A stretch of DNA of 64,000 nt from Lucinisca nassula (GCA_963580285.1 OY757015.1:133246029-133310028); one strand, 5' to 3'; shown: positions 34,386 through 44,172, numbered from the stretch's first letter. The notes: generated by a model not told the origin, from the letters alone. Translations and numbers: made by a program.

Positions 34386-36190
34386 TAACAATATCGCCAT
34401 CATCGGAAAACGACGAGATAAATATATGCATTCAGTCGGGTGTAATATTATGTTAATACAGTTCACCAGTATCAGGTCAATTTGTTCAAACTATATCTCG
34501 AGTAGAGTCATTAAACAGTGTCTCCTCTGTTTTAACGTCAATAGGGTCACCCAAATGTTTTGGTTCTTTGTGGAATAAAAAAACATATGTGAAAATTATC
34601 CTCAAAACCCCCTGTTCGTCATGAGAGTTTTTGATTTATTTGACACCTATTTGGGGACTGCTACCTGGACAAACTGACCAACTGACGAAATGCACTAAAA
34701 TGTATGCAGCTACTACATTTAATTTAATATATTTCTTTTTCCTGGAAAGTGACACTAAATTATAAGGCCAAGGGGAAAATACATTCATCTATATGCGCAT
34801 TGTGGCCAACATAAAGAATATAATAAATGCGACAAACAATGAATGAAACAAACAACTCAGCAAAAAGGTATTGTCTCAAGTGCAACAGTTTTATTTCTTT
34901 ATTCCCTTCTTTCTTACTTCATTATGATAAGTCTATTTTCTTATTTTCCATTTTTCACAATAGCAAACATTGTTTTGTCGTGTTCAAACCCTAAGAAAAA
35001 AAATGACAGCATCCAAAGATGCATTTTTGCGTCTTCGATAACTGCATTTTCACTCAGTGATGGAAAGTGCGTTTGGTCTCTCAAAATAGGTGTACAAAGC
35101 ACTGCCATACCATTCGTTACGTGATAATGTGAAAATAATTCTTGTATAACCCAATATTAGAAGTGCAAGATATCTATGCAAAACGCCGGATACTTTTTGA
35201 AAGACCACGCGGGTAATAAATGAACGTCATCTGGATAACGTCGCGTTCAGTTTGGTTCCATTGACGTTGCTAAGACTGACATACAAGACGCAGTGTAACG
35301 TTGTACGTTTGGCACTTTCCAGTAAATGACGTTGGCACTCAAAAGGTTAAAATTCAGTCTTTGCCCTTCTAGACGATATCTTTTTCGTAAAAAAAAAAAA
35401 AAAAAAGAATAATTTTTGTTACTTCCCTGGTGTTTCAATGGTATAGTGCTATCAAATTATCAGAGAAATTGATGCGAAATGCATAGAATTGCATTTTCAT
35501 GTTATTAATGCGTTTAATGCGTATCATTCTGTGTTCACAAGTTTCTATTATAAGTATTTTTTATGTTGACTACATTCCAGTCTTAACACTGATATATTTT
35601 TCAGAAAAATGATAAATGTTGAAAATGATTTCCAATCAACGTTTCCAACACACTTTGTGAACCGAAGTAAATTCGCAAAGTCAACTCAATAAGATCAGTA
35701 AGTGGCAAGGTAAATAAATGTGTTTAACTGTGCTTGACTAATTTACCTAGGCAAACAAGGGACATTACTTTTGTTAACTGAAGCTGATTTCTCTATATGA
35801 TGTCACATTCGAACATTTGTCAAAGCTACACAGCTGAGTTAAGAAGAATGTAGAAAGACACCATCTTCCTAATAACCACAGCAGCTGAAATGGCATTATT
35901 ATGTACCAGTAAAAATCCATATCATGTTTTGGTAATGATAAGCGTACAAAAAGCGTTCCTTCGAAACGTCAGCTAAATCTAACGCGAAAATAGCCTTTAG
36001 AAATCAATCGAAATACTGCTCTCTCGGTTAAAGTCTGAGCTGTCATGAATGTCAAACAAAACCGTATATGGGCATGGTAGCCATTTTGACCACAATTGTC
36101 AACTTCCATTTAGCTGACTGCTAATATCAAGCAAATGTCAAGTCTGATGCCTTGGCTACAAGAGAATCAAACAAATACGCCCTTTTGAAA
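34386..36190. other. Quiet AT-rich stretch
   Basis: A 93-codon frame (34843-35124) lacks recognisable motifs. An A-run (35390-35406) marks a possible old retroposed end. I see no supported gene. Confidence 0.45.
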
Positions 36191-36600
36191 AAAGGTCTTA
36201 TTATGTTATGCCCCTAAGCGTCCGTCCGTCCACTTTTCGTTTCCGGGTAACTTCTCCTACATTGTATATCCGATCAAGCGGAAACTCGATAATTATACAT
36301 TTAGACCATGATGTGGAGCAGCGCATATTGTTTCGAGGTTGCAGTCCATCAAATATTAACAGAGTTATGTACCTGTAAACTTTTCGGTTCCGGCAAACTA
36401 CTCCTACAATTCACAATCGATCAAGCTGAAACTTGATACATTGTTAGACCATGATGTGGAGCAGCGCATATTATTTCGAGGTTGCAGTCCACCAAAAATT
36501 CATAAAAATATGCCCCTTTGGAATTTTGTAACGATTTCGTTTCCGGATAACTCCTCCTACATTTTACATCCGATCAAGCTGAAACTTGATATATAGTTAG
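36191..36600 (-). repeat. GTCCGTCCGTCC and TTTCCGG(G/A)TAACT tandem repeat units (reverse orientation)
   Basis: AGCGTCCGTCCGTCC, TTTCGTTTCCGGGTAACT, CCGATCAAGC and GACCATGATGTGGAGCAGCG appear in two to three units. They are the reverse of the 28601-30890 array. The array breaks off at GATATATAGTTAG, where GC-rich DNA begins, and units of the same family resume at 43200. Confidence 0.75.
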
Positions 36601-36730
36601 ACGAACTCGTGGGCGTGGAAGGCCAACAAGTGCCACGCAGTCGGCCGAAACGTTTCACCCGTCCACCTTCACGACGTCCCCGAGGTCGCAGAGGGCCGCA
36701 CAATATCCACGCTCTCGACCATGAACCACG
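36601..36730 (+). repeat. Left arm of an inverted repeat in the island
   Basis: It starts ACGAACTCGTGGGCGTGGAA and shares AACAAGTG, CACGCAGTCG, GAGGTCGCAGAGGGCCG and ATATCCACGCT-like text with the reverse complement of 39205-39334. The arms are clearly related but diverged and of slightly different length. Confidence 0.7.
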
Positions 36731-37756
36731 AAAAGCGTCTCCAAGAGATCCGGGACGCGGCGAGCGCCGAGGAGTGGCGGCGGCGGGTTTTGGCTCGACT
36801 AGAGGCAGAGCAGCGACTGCAGGAAGAATAACAGCGCCGCCGCGCCGCCGCGCCGCCACGCCGATGAACTTGAACGCCTCGCCCAGGTGGTGGCCGCAAA
36901 ACAGAGATATGCAGCGTTATTGCTGGAGTCCCGGACAGAAGTCGAAGACGCTCTTGGCGCCCAAACGTCGCGTAGGTGGATCGTACTGGAATACCGCTGG
37001 ACCACGAAAAAAAACACTACCGACGCAACACAACAACACCATTACAGCTCCTGCATAGTCTTGCGAGACGTGGCCCACGCGGACAACTCCCACGGGGATC
37101 TCGAAAAGGTTTTAGCCGGGTGCGCCGATGTGTTCGAGGCGAAAACCGACGGCCGGCACAACTGGGAAACGTATTGGCTGCCCGGGGTTGGTGCTCGCAA
37201 ACTCTCTGGGTCGGAGATCAAGATATACCCAGCCATGGTATTCCGGTCGGCAGACGGACGCAAGATCTCATGGAACCCGATCCGAATTGTTGCCGGTCCG
37301 TACCCCCAGTGGCTGGCAATCCACCAGGACTTGGCCGAAAAAGAGCAGATGCACCAAGGCATAGCAGCCGCGCAGCAGGAGACCGAGCAACGCGCCACAC
37401 TCCAGGAGACCCCTATCCCGAAACCAAAGGACACCAAAAAGGCGCTCGACCTATCGCCAGGCGAATACCGCTGTCGGCGCTACGCCTCGACGACCGTCCA
37501 CGGCGCACCCGGTTCCCTCCTCTTCCTACTGTCCACCGACGAGGACTGAGAGCCCACGACGGACGAGGAAACGCCGACCTACGTCCATTTCCTCGAGAGA
37601 AAGGCGAAGCGCTGGGCGGTATCGAGGAGCTGCAAAAGGCACCCCCCCCCCCCACCACCACCACCTACTCTGCTACCTGGGTGGGGAGCGGACGACGCCT
37701 CAGAAGAAAAAAAATCGCCTGGCCTCCATCGCAAATATCAATATTTTACATTGTAG
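36720..37756 (+). pseudogene. Island gene A: coiled-coil and acidic-tail protein, disrupted
   Basis: A frame begins at ATG 36720 with charged helical text (LQEIRDAASAEEWRRRVLA) and stops after 36 codons. The next frame, open by about 36870 and with an ATG at 36887, runs to TGA 37549 (220 residues from that ATG), starting VAAKQRYAALLLESRTEVED. The middle is richer in aromatic residues (WETYWLPGVGARKLSGSEIK; ISWNPIRIVAGPYPQWLAI), then a second helical, glutamine-rich part, then STDED before the stop. The same frame continues past the TGA with EPTTDEETPTYVHFLERKAK to 37756, including a proline run at the C-tract. At least one frameshift and one stop are needed to read it as a single gene. I do not recognise the family. 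No signal peptide or membrane segment is seen. Confidence 0.5.
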
Positions 37757-37794
37757 GCAGACAATACGCCCCCGCGATATCCCAAGGCGTAGAG

Positions 37795-38029
37795 TTTTGT
37801 TTTGTTTGTATTGGAGTTTAACGGTCCAGTCAACACATTTAGGTCATTTTTGAGCCGGTCAATTTACCTATCCACACTTTTCCTGGGCAGGCTTATACGT
37901 AAGCGGTTAACCAGTGCAGTGCACATTATTTCGCCAGAAACTGACAACTGCCGTTCTTGGATCAGCGGAAGGGAGAGAATGACCTTAGAAAAGATTTCAT
38001 AATCAATCTCCACGAAAGAATGTTGCCGA
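37795..38029 (-). mobile_element. SINE-A inserted in the island, with 11-bp target duplication
   Basis: The reverse-strand body runs from CAACATTCTTTCGTGGAGAT (38029 side) to GGACCGTTAAACTCCAATAC (37810 side). AAGGCGTAGAG lies immediately on both sides (37784-37794 and 38030-38040), an exact target duplication. The tRNA-like head is missing (5' truncated). Confidence 0.92.
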
Positions 38030-38040
38030 AAGGCGTAGAG

Positions 38041-38520
38041 CTCTCCAAGCGCCCACCCCAATCATTTTCCTGTCGTTTCTGCGCCGATCTGCCCTCAGAA
38101 TGGTTGCCCCAAGTTCTGGAAAAGCCGAAGCTGAGCGCTCTTACGTCTCCCAGACATGCGTTTGGGCCCGCTGTCGTGTGTCTTTTGTTTCACGGAACAG
38201 CTCGAACGGAAAGCGCGGCGTGCAGCCTCTCTTGCGGACCAGCTCCATGTATCGCTGTTGTGAATCGAAACAACAATATACACTGGGCACAGACCCGTCC
38301 AAATGCCGCGCGCCTAATCGTGCTATTTTGTTGGCAATGCAAAGCTGTGTCAATGCCGCCTGGTGTTATCTAGTTGCTGGCGAATCGTTGGCATTTCCAG
38401 CAAGTGCCAAACACTTTGAAGCCTTGCCACACAACACTTGCAGAGCAAAACAAGCACTGTCCAACTTTTGCAGAGCACTCGCAGAGCAACTTCCTAGGAT
38501 TTCCCACCTTGAAAAATAGG
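38041..38520 (+). pseudogene. Island segment with zinc-ribbon-like cysteine pairs, frame broken
   Basis: In one frame SFSCRFCADLPSEWLPQVLE gives a C-x2-C pair. A second cysteine-rich part (CVWARCRVSFVSRN) lies in another frame (38100-38519). Both look coding-like, but neither extends far. This may be the C-terminal part of gene A or a separate small gene, interrupted by frameshifts. Confidence 0.35.
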
Positions 38521-38525
38521 GTAGT

Positions 38526-39200
38526 ATGGAACAAAGGCGATGTGCCGTGACACGATCATGCCTCCTAAACGAGAACTGTCCCATGGGCAGATCCAGGGAA
38601 TCCAGGCCCTCGGGGGTGGGGGTGGGGGAGCAGCTGCCGACGGCCGAAGCAAAAAAGCGTTTTGCCATCGGGTCCACGAGACTCTGCAAGATATGGCGCG
38701 ACGAGTCTGGCGCCGGGCCTGCCGCTTCTCCTCCGCCGGCGGAAGCAAAAAAAGCGCTTTGCCATCGGGTCCACGAGACTCTGCAAGATATGGCGCGACG
38801 AGTCTGGCGCCGGGCCTGCCACTTCTCCTCCGCCGGCACAAAACCTCTTGCCCTACGGAGACGTTGCTTCCGTTGGCTCCGCCAAAGAACAACAACAAGC
38901 ACAGCGCCCGACTGTCGAAGACTTCTGCAAAAGGCCGAAGGGACTCGAGTCCCAAGCAGAGCGATTTACGAGACTGCTGGTAGAGGTGCTGGCTCTCGAC
39001 GATCTGAATGAGGTAGCCAACGCAGTGTCGCAGCGTTCAGACACACTAGAGAAGGCGCGACACGAGCAGACAGAGTTCATGATGGACCGCCAGAAATGTT
39101 GCCAAGTGATAGCGCAGATGGTTGAAATGGCCCAAAATGGACATACACTTTCCTCGCTGGATATTTGTTTGGGACGTCGTCGGGATGCACGGCGGCGGTT
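38526..39200 (+). pseudogene. Island gene B: small helical protein with 96-bp internal duplication
   Basis: All three plus frames are open over parts of this stretch. The most protein-like is 38662-39333, containing PTVEDFCKRPKGLESQAERF, LLVEVLALDDLNEVANAVSQ and DRQKCCQVIAQMVEMAQNGH, a predicted mostly helical, charged sequence. It then runs into the right inverted repeat. A 96-base direct duplication (38645-38740 and 38741-38837) lies in its first third and differs by one extra A in an A-run, so the two copies fall in different frames. I do not recognise the family. Neighbours are gene A upstream on the same strand and gene C convergent. Confidence 0.45.
38645..38837 (+). repeat. 96-bp tandem duplication inside gene B
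   Basis: GGTCCACGAGACTCTGCAAG and GCGCGACGAGTCTGGCGCCG occur in both copies with only one or two differences outside the A-run, so the duplication is recent relative to the decay of the island. Confidence 0.9.
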
Positions 39201-39204
39201 CCTG

Positions 39205-39334
39205 ATCGAAGTGTGGATACTGTACGGCCCTCTGCGACCTCCGGGACCTCTAGGAGGTGGAAGGCCTAGACCTCTCGGTCGACTGCATGACACTTGTTCC
39301 CCCCCCCCCACCCCCAAACCCACGAGATCGTAGC
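39205..39334 (-). repeat. Right arm of the island inverted repeat
   Basis: Read on the minus strand it begins TACGATCTCGTGGGTTTGG and aligns with 36601-36730. A C10 run (39300-39309) replaces part of the left-arm text. Confidence 0.7.
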
Positions 39335-39349
39335 CGAGGGCGGCAAGAG

Positions 39350-40924
39350 GGTCGCGGGGCCTCGGCCATTCAGATGCAGCTGGGTCGGTCTCTTGCTGGC
39401 CGTCAAGATTGTGCCCGCGTCGGGGCCCTTGGTGAAGCAGCGGACGGGGCCTAGCTCTACGTCCTCCTCGTTGGCCGCCAGGATGTCGATCCTAAAGATA
39501 GGACAGGCCCGAATCCCAAAGTCGACCGCGGCCCACTCTACGACCCTCTCCCAGGTCGCTCCGTCGTCCGTGTTGGCCTTGGTAGGTCGGACCTAGACAC
39601 CCGAGACCCTGTCTGTCGTTTAGTGTGCATACCAGACGACAAATATCGATCCTTGCGGCTGGTCGGCTATAACAAGGCACCGATCGAGGCAAGCGGCCAG
39701 GTTCTACCACTGCTTGGCGGTCAGCTGGGCCACAAACAAGCCTTGTTCTTCCGGCGGACCCCCACCCCCAGGAAAGAACATGGCCAAGGCCTCCGTCACC
39801 ACCTTGGTGGCTGTGTCGGCCGAAAGGTCCGGTCCGCGGCAGGCATGCAGAGAGACTTCGATGTGAGTGCATCCTTGGGCCTGTACGTCGGGGTGGAGGA
39901 AGACACGGCGCAGGACAAGCGGACGGGCTCGCGCATCTCGCCAACTTCGAAGTTTGAAACGGTCTTAGTGTACAACTTCGTTCGGGCCATATACCCGGTC
40001 CCGCTCGTGCGGACACAGACGTGGCCCCCTACGGAATCGGTTTTCGCCAATATCGTAGGCGTGCATTCGCGCATCGCGGCCGCCAAGTCGCCCTGCTCAA
40101 GGAACCCTTCCAACGCGCAGAGGTGGTCCACGAGTGCCTCCCGGTCTTGGACCCCTGGAGAAGTCTTGAGTGTAGTCGATGGAGTAGAGACCGTAGCCGT
40201 GGCCAGCAGTTGGCGTTCGATTGCTGGCAGGGAGGTCTGTAGCTCGTCCATGGGGATCTCGGATACGTCCACGTTTGACAGGAAGAGACCGGTCGGTTCG
40301 GCCCCGGCGAAAGGGCCCGCAACTACGTCCGAGCCTTTTTGGTTGGTGTCGAACTCGATTCTTGCGACGGTCTCCCGGATGGCACTGCCCTCGGTGTTCT
40401 CTCGGTCCGTGAGAGTGTGGACTATGTTCGTTTGTATGGGGCCTCGGTTGGTGCCGTCGGGGCCTCCCCGATACTCCCGCGCACGGCGTTAGCTTTCCGC
40501 GCGACGACGTTATTGGCCGCGCCATCCTCTCCGGTCGTGCAAGAGAGGCGCAGCGCAAGTAGCCGTAGACATAGATTTCGTTGACGAACATCGGAATCCC
40601 AAGGAGGGGGGACAACCCTGGGAGGGGGCGCAGATGCGTGTGGTTCAGGTTGCTTGGGGGACGGTCGGGCCCTACCCGGCTTTTGTCCCAGAACCCAACC
40701 GTGTAAATATGACACATGTGAAGGATTGGGGCCGCCAGGGCGGGTGAGGGGGCCGCCAGGGCGGGTGCAGGCTTGCAGTTGGTGCAGATGGATTTATCTA
40801 CGCGAAGACGCACCGACGTAGGGTAATTATGCTGCACGTAGTACCAGACGAGAGCCGTCCGACGTACATTCACAACTGCCAAAATGTTGTGTAGGTGGAG
40901 ACCATTTTGTTTAGGTTCCACTCG
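39350..40924 (-). pseudogene. Island gene C: large protein, minus strand, at least two frame changes
   Basis: Coding-like text runs from about 40924 down to about 39350 in three successive frames. The first (to about 40530) contains VNVRRTALVWYYVQHNYPTS, ICTNC and GIPMFVNEIYVYGYLR. The second is open from about 40490 to 39796 and contains IRETVARIEFDTNQKG, MDELQTSLPAIERQLLATAT, LVDHLCALEGFLEQGDLAAA and ARTKLYTKTVSNFEVGE. The third starts about 39920 and contains HPDVQAQGCTHIEVSLHA and later VVEWAAVDFGIRACPIFRID, with a stop at about 39625. The second and third overlap in position but read best in sequence, so frameshifts have split one protein of at least about 450 residues. The R-x-K-x-Y-x-K and R/H-I-E-V-S-type segments look conserved, but I cannot name the family with confidence. 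Confidence 0.5.
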
Positions 40925-40934
40925 CTATATAAAA
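40925..40934. promoter_or_regulatory. TATA-like box at the right edge of the island
   Basis: TATATAAAAG on the plus strand (CTTTTATATA on the minus) lies just outside the first open codon of gene C. Either orientation could serve as a TATA element. A minus-strand promoter for gene C would fit its position, but no other promoter element is seen. Confidence 0.3.
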
Positions 40935-40954
40935 GTGTGCCAGACCCCACCCCA

Positions 40955-43193
40955 ACCAACAAAGAAACCTCGGAGGAAGGTGATCTCGTATCAGAAAGGT
41001 GACTATGAAACTATGCACTCAGATTTGCAAGGGAGAAATACTTTAATGGTCATTCAGATGCTCGGTCTGTCCAGGAGAACTTCGATTTCATAACTTCTTT
41101 CATTCATACTTCGGCCGAAAATCATATCCCCTCAAAACTGCTAGGTCTGTATCTTCGATTCCCTGGATCACTCCAGAGATAAGAAGAAAATTTCGGAGAA
41201 GAATAAGATTCATGCAAAGGCAAAAAGGACAGGAAGTGGTAAACTCAGGACAAAATTTGAAAAAATTGTGATGTGAAATCAAGACTGATATATAAAAAAA
41301 ATCACCATGATTTGTATGTGAATAACTTAGTAGGTGATGTTAAGGCGAATCCCAGAGACTTCTACAGATATATTAATAGCCAGAAGAAAGACAAGCAAGG
41401 TATCCCGCCCCTTAATAAAAGAGGAGGGGACGGGGTTGCTAAATCAGACTCTGAATGGGCAGAGGAACTTATTGGTCAATTCAATGATGCATTTAATAAA
41501 ACTGAGTTCACGGAGGTTCCATTGACTGGAAGATCGGCCCCATTCATGGATAATATTGTTGTGTCAGCTGCAGGAGTAATCAAGTTACTTCAAGGTTAAA
41601 CCCCAGTAAAGCCTTAGGACCTGATGAACTTTATCCTAGAGTCCAGAAGGAACTAGCAAATGAGTTAGGTCCAGTTTTTGCACACTTGTTTCAACAGTCT
41701 CTTGATACGGGTGAAATCCCCAAAGAATGGCTCTTAGCGAATATATGTCCACTCTTCAAAAAAGGAGATAGGGCTCTTGCCCGTAATTATCGCCCTGTGT
41801 CTCTGACTTGTGTTCTGTGTAAATTGCTTGAACATATAGTCTGCTCGAACATCATGGCCAACTTGGATGTACATAAACTTTTGTCAGACAGACAACATGC
41901 ATTTAATGATATTTCCACTGACATTGACTCAGAAAAGGCATAGTTGTGAAACACAACTGAGCACTGTTATTAATGACTGGGCAAAAATCTTGGACAAAGG
42001 GGGACAGGTAGACACATTTATTCTGGACTTCGAGAAGGCTTTTGACACCCCACCTCATGAACTCTTTAAATCTGAGTAATTTGGCTACGGAATTGGTGGA
42101 GGGGGGGGGGGGGCACTCAAATGGGTAGATTCCTTTCATTGCTACAGAAAACAGCGTGTTATTGTTAATAGCGAATCTTCAGAGTGGGCTCCAGTTTTGT
42201 ATGGAGTACCACAAGGGACTGTTCTTGGTCCACTGTTGTTCTCCCTGTACATCAATGATATTTCCACTTACATTGACTCAGAAATAAGACTGTTCGCAGA
42301 CGATTGTGTTTGCTACCGGGAAATTAGAGATACAGATGACTCAATGGAATTTCAGAATGACATAGATAGATTAGGATGTTGGGCCCAATAATGGGGCATG
42401 AGATTTCAGCCAGTTAAACGCAACAATATGTAGATTACTAGGAAGAGATTTAATAAAGTTGAGGCTTCTTACACCTTACACGGTCCTCGAGAATGTGGAC
42501 TCCAATAAATACCTTGGTGTGACAATCACACACAATTTGAGATGGAATACTCATATTAGCAACATGATTACTAAGGTAAATAGAACACTTGGTTTCCTGA
42601 GGCGTAATCTTCATCAGTGCCCACAGGATGTAAAAGAGGCAGCATATAAAGGTCCTGTTCGCCCAGTCTTGAAATATTGCAGTTGTATCTGGGACCCCGT
42701 TGGAGTGGTCCTTAACGAAGAAATTTAAAAAGTTCAGAATAGGGCTGCTAGATATGTAACAGGCAATTTCTGCTTTGAAACGGGGAGCATGGCTGGAATA
42801 CTTTGAAAATTAAAATGGGAGTCTCTCAAGAAAAGGAGGAAAGACAGTAGGCTCATCCTTTTATACAAAGGTCTAAAGGGTGCTGCTAGCATTCCAACAG
42901 ATGACATTGTCCCCCCGGCTAGGCACTGTAGAAATCACCATTCATTAGCGTTCAGACCCTTGCTGTAAGAACTGACATTTATAAAGAATCTTTCTTCCCC
43001 CGAACCATTAGAGATTGGAATGTCCCTCCCGATTCGAATATTTCGACGGCTGAAGGTGCTAATGACTGTGTAACTAGGTTTACCTCTTCGGTTAGGACTA
43101 GGGACTAACTTCCCATATCACATGCCCTGGTGTATAAACGTCATTTGACGTGTCACCAGTAACAATTCTGATTCTGATTCTGATTCTATGTAT
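40955..43193 (+). pseudogene. CR1-like LINE, copy A (endonuclease lost, reverse transcriptase broken)
   Basis: The 5'-truncated element reads through a linker (KGDYETMHSDLQGRN), the finger region (ANPRDFYRYINSQKK, FQQSLDTGEIPKEWLLANIC, FKKGDRALARNYRPVSLTCV), the palm (VDTFILDFEKAFDT, GVPQGTVLGPLLFSLYIND near 42200, FADDC near 42291), the thumb (NVDSNKYLGVTITHNLRWNT, VNRTLGFLRRNLHQCPQDVK) and a C-terminal RLILLYKGLKGAASIP stretch. Stops and frameshifts occur throughout. A G-run (42100-42112) sits in the palm. The 3' end is (ATTCTG)n at about 43166-43190, the tail style of CR1-group LINEs. It abuts the GC island on its left, so its 5' junction marks the island's right limit. Confidence 0.85.
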
Positions 43194-43199
43194 ACTACT

Positions 43200-43350
43200 C
43201 ACTTTTCATTCCCAGCTAATTCCTCCTATAATTTACCATGTTTACATCCGATCAAGCTGAAAGGTGATTTACGAGATAGTTAGACCATGATATGAAGCAG
43301 TGCACTTTGTTTAGATGTTACAGTCCACTAATTGTTAACAGGGGTGCGAG
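43200..43350 (-). repeat. Continuation of the 36191-36600 repeat array
   Basis: TTTACATCCGATCAAGCTGA and GTTAGACCATGATATGAAGC match the array left of the island. The 36601-43193 block (island plus LINE) therefore sits within an older array. A G-run lies at 43351-43360. Confidence 0.7.
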
Positions 43351-43360
43351 GGGGGGGGGG

Positions 43361-43656
43361 GCTAAACCCACCTACCATTTGTCAGTATGCATATGCATGT
43401 ATGTGTTATAGCCGATTACTTGCCAAGGGCGTACAATGCCCAATTTGCTTCCAGTTTGTCAACCTTGACATAAAATATGTCAAGGTCAACTAAAGGACAT
43501 GATTTGAACAAACTTGCCAGGGATATCAGGCCACGATAGAATAAGACAAAAACTACTGTTTTACAAAGGTCTTAGTGGTCAAGGTTAACCTTGACATTAA
43601 ATAGGCCAAGTTCAACCAAGGTCATTATTTGAACAAACTTGGTTAGGACCCTAGTT
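43361..43656. repeat. CAAGGTCAAC-type old repeat
   Basis: CTTGACATAAAATATGTCAAGG and similar foldback text (CAAGGTTAACCTTGACATTA) repeat about every 130 bases, and the pattern resumes at 44175. It is non-coding. Confidence 0.5.
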
Positions 43657-43740
43657 TCCAATATGTTCTATAAAAGGGTTATCCTTTGGAAGCAAGGAAT
43701 ACACCAAAGAACTGGAAAATATGAAATGTACATGTTTTCT

Positions 43741-43786
43741 GGGCCAGACTAGCTAGTTTCGGCCAATTAGGCCTCATCTGTGACCC
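43741..43786 (-). ncRNA. Hammerhead ribozyme fold, copy 1 (one core base changed)
   Basis: On the minus strand stem I (GGGTCA) is followed by CAGATGA, stem II GGCC-TAATT-GGCC, GAAA, the stem III palindrome ACTAGCTAGT, C17 and TGGCCC, which pairs back to stem I. The core has A where CTGATGA has T (43779), a change at an essential position, so this copy is probably inactive. Confidence 0.75.
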
Positions 43787-44001
43787 TCATATATTTTCAA
43801 AATTCCACAACGGAATCAATGATCCCAAAGGACAAGAAAATATAAACTACACTATGATGTAGGGCAGGGAGACTTTTTACGGCCGCCACACATTCCCAGA
43901 CACCAGCTGCAGTGACGTCAAATATGTTCTATAAAATGGTTATCCTTTGGAAGCAAGGAATACACCACAGAATTGGAAAATATGAAGTGTACATGTTTTC
44001 T

Positions 44002-44047
44002 GGGCCAGACTAGCTAGTTTCGGCCAATTAGGCCTCATCAGTGACCC
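44002..44047 (-). ncRNA. Hammerhead ribozyme, type I, intact core
   Basis: Minus-strand order: stem I GGGTCA (44047-44042), CTGATGA (44041-44035), stem II GGCC / TAATT loop / GGCC, GAAA, stem III from ACTAGCTAGT, cleavage-site C at 44008, then TGGCCC (44007-44002), which closes stem I with six pairs including one G-U. Every conserved core base of the hammerhead is present. Stem III has almost no loop, which is typical of the small dimer-favouring hammerheads in animal retroelements. Predicted cleavage is between 44008 and 44007. Confidence 0.88.
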
Positions 44048-44172
44048 TCATATACTTTCAAAATTCCACAACGGAATCAATTATCCCAAAGAACAAGAAA
44101 ATATAAACTACATTATGATGTAGGGCAGGGAGACTTTTTACGACCGCCACACATTCCCAGACACCAGCTGTA

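Larger units (their letters stand above)
36601..40950. other. GC-rich, CpG-rich island of foreign character
   Basis: Base composition changes abruptly at about 36602 and reverts near 40950, where a LINE begins. Within the island, both strands carry long open frames, C-runs and coding-like text, unlike the surrounding AT-rich DNA. A left inverted repeat begins at the boundary. The frames contain several stops and frameshifts, so it is decayed. It could be an integrated large DNA virus fragment, a mobile element from another lineage, or transferred DNA from a GC-rich organism; I cannot decide from sequence alone. A host SINE inside shows that it is not an assembly artefact of separate contigs at that point. 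Confidence 0.8.
43657..44172 (-). mobile_element. Retrozyme-like tandem dimer (unit 261 bp) with hammerhead ribozymes
   Basis: Two near-identical units begin at AATATGTTCTATAAAAGGGT (about 43660) and AATATGTTCTATAAAATGGT (about 43920). Each carries GGAAGCAAGGAATACACCA, the ribozyme, and CTATGATGTAGGGCAGGGAG / CATTCCCAGACACCAGCTG. The dimer has no coding capacity. A tandem pair with one ribozyme per unit is the layout of retrozymes, small non-autonomous retroelements whose transcripts self-cleave into unit-length circular RNAs. The unit of transcription would be the minus strand. It is embedded in the old CAAGGTCA repeat. Confidence 0.75.

Noticed and set aside
36557..36859. Minus-strand frame over the left inverted repeat as a gene
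   Set aside because: It resembles the end of the 38662-39333 frame only because the inverted repeat copies the same DNA. No independent coding support was seen.
36601..40950. GC-rich island as plain contamination or chimeric assembly
   Set aside because: A SINE-A with an exact target duplication lies inside, and host repeats of one family lie on both sides. Read-level proof is still needed.
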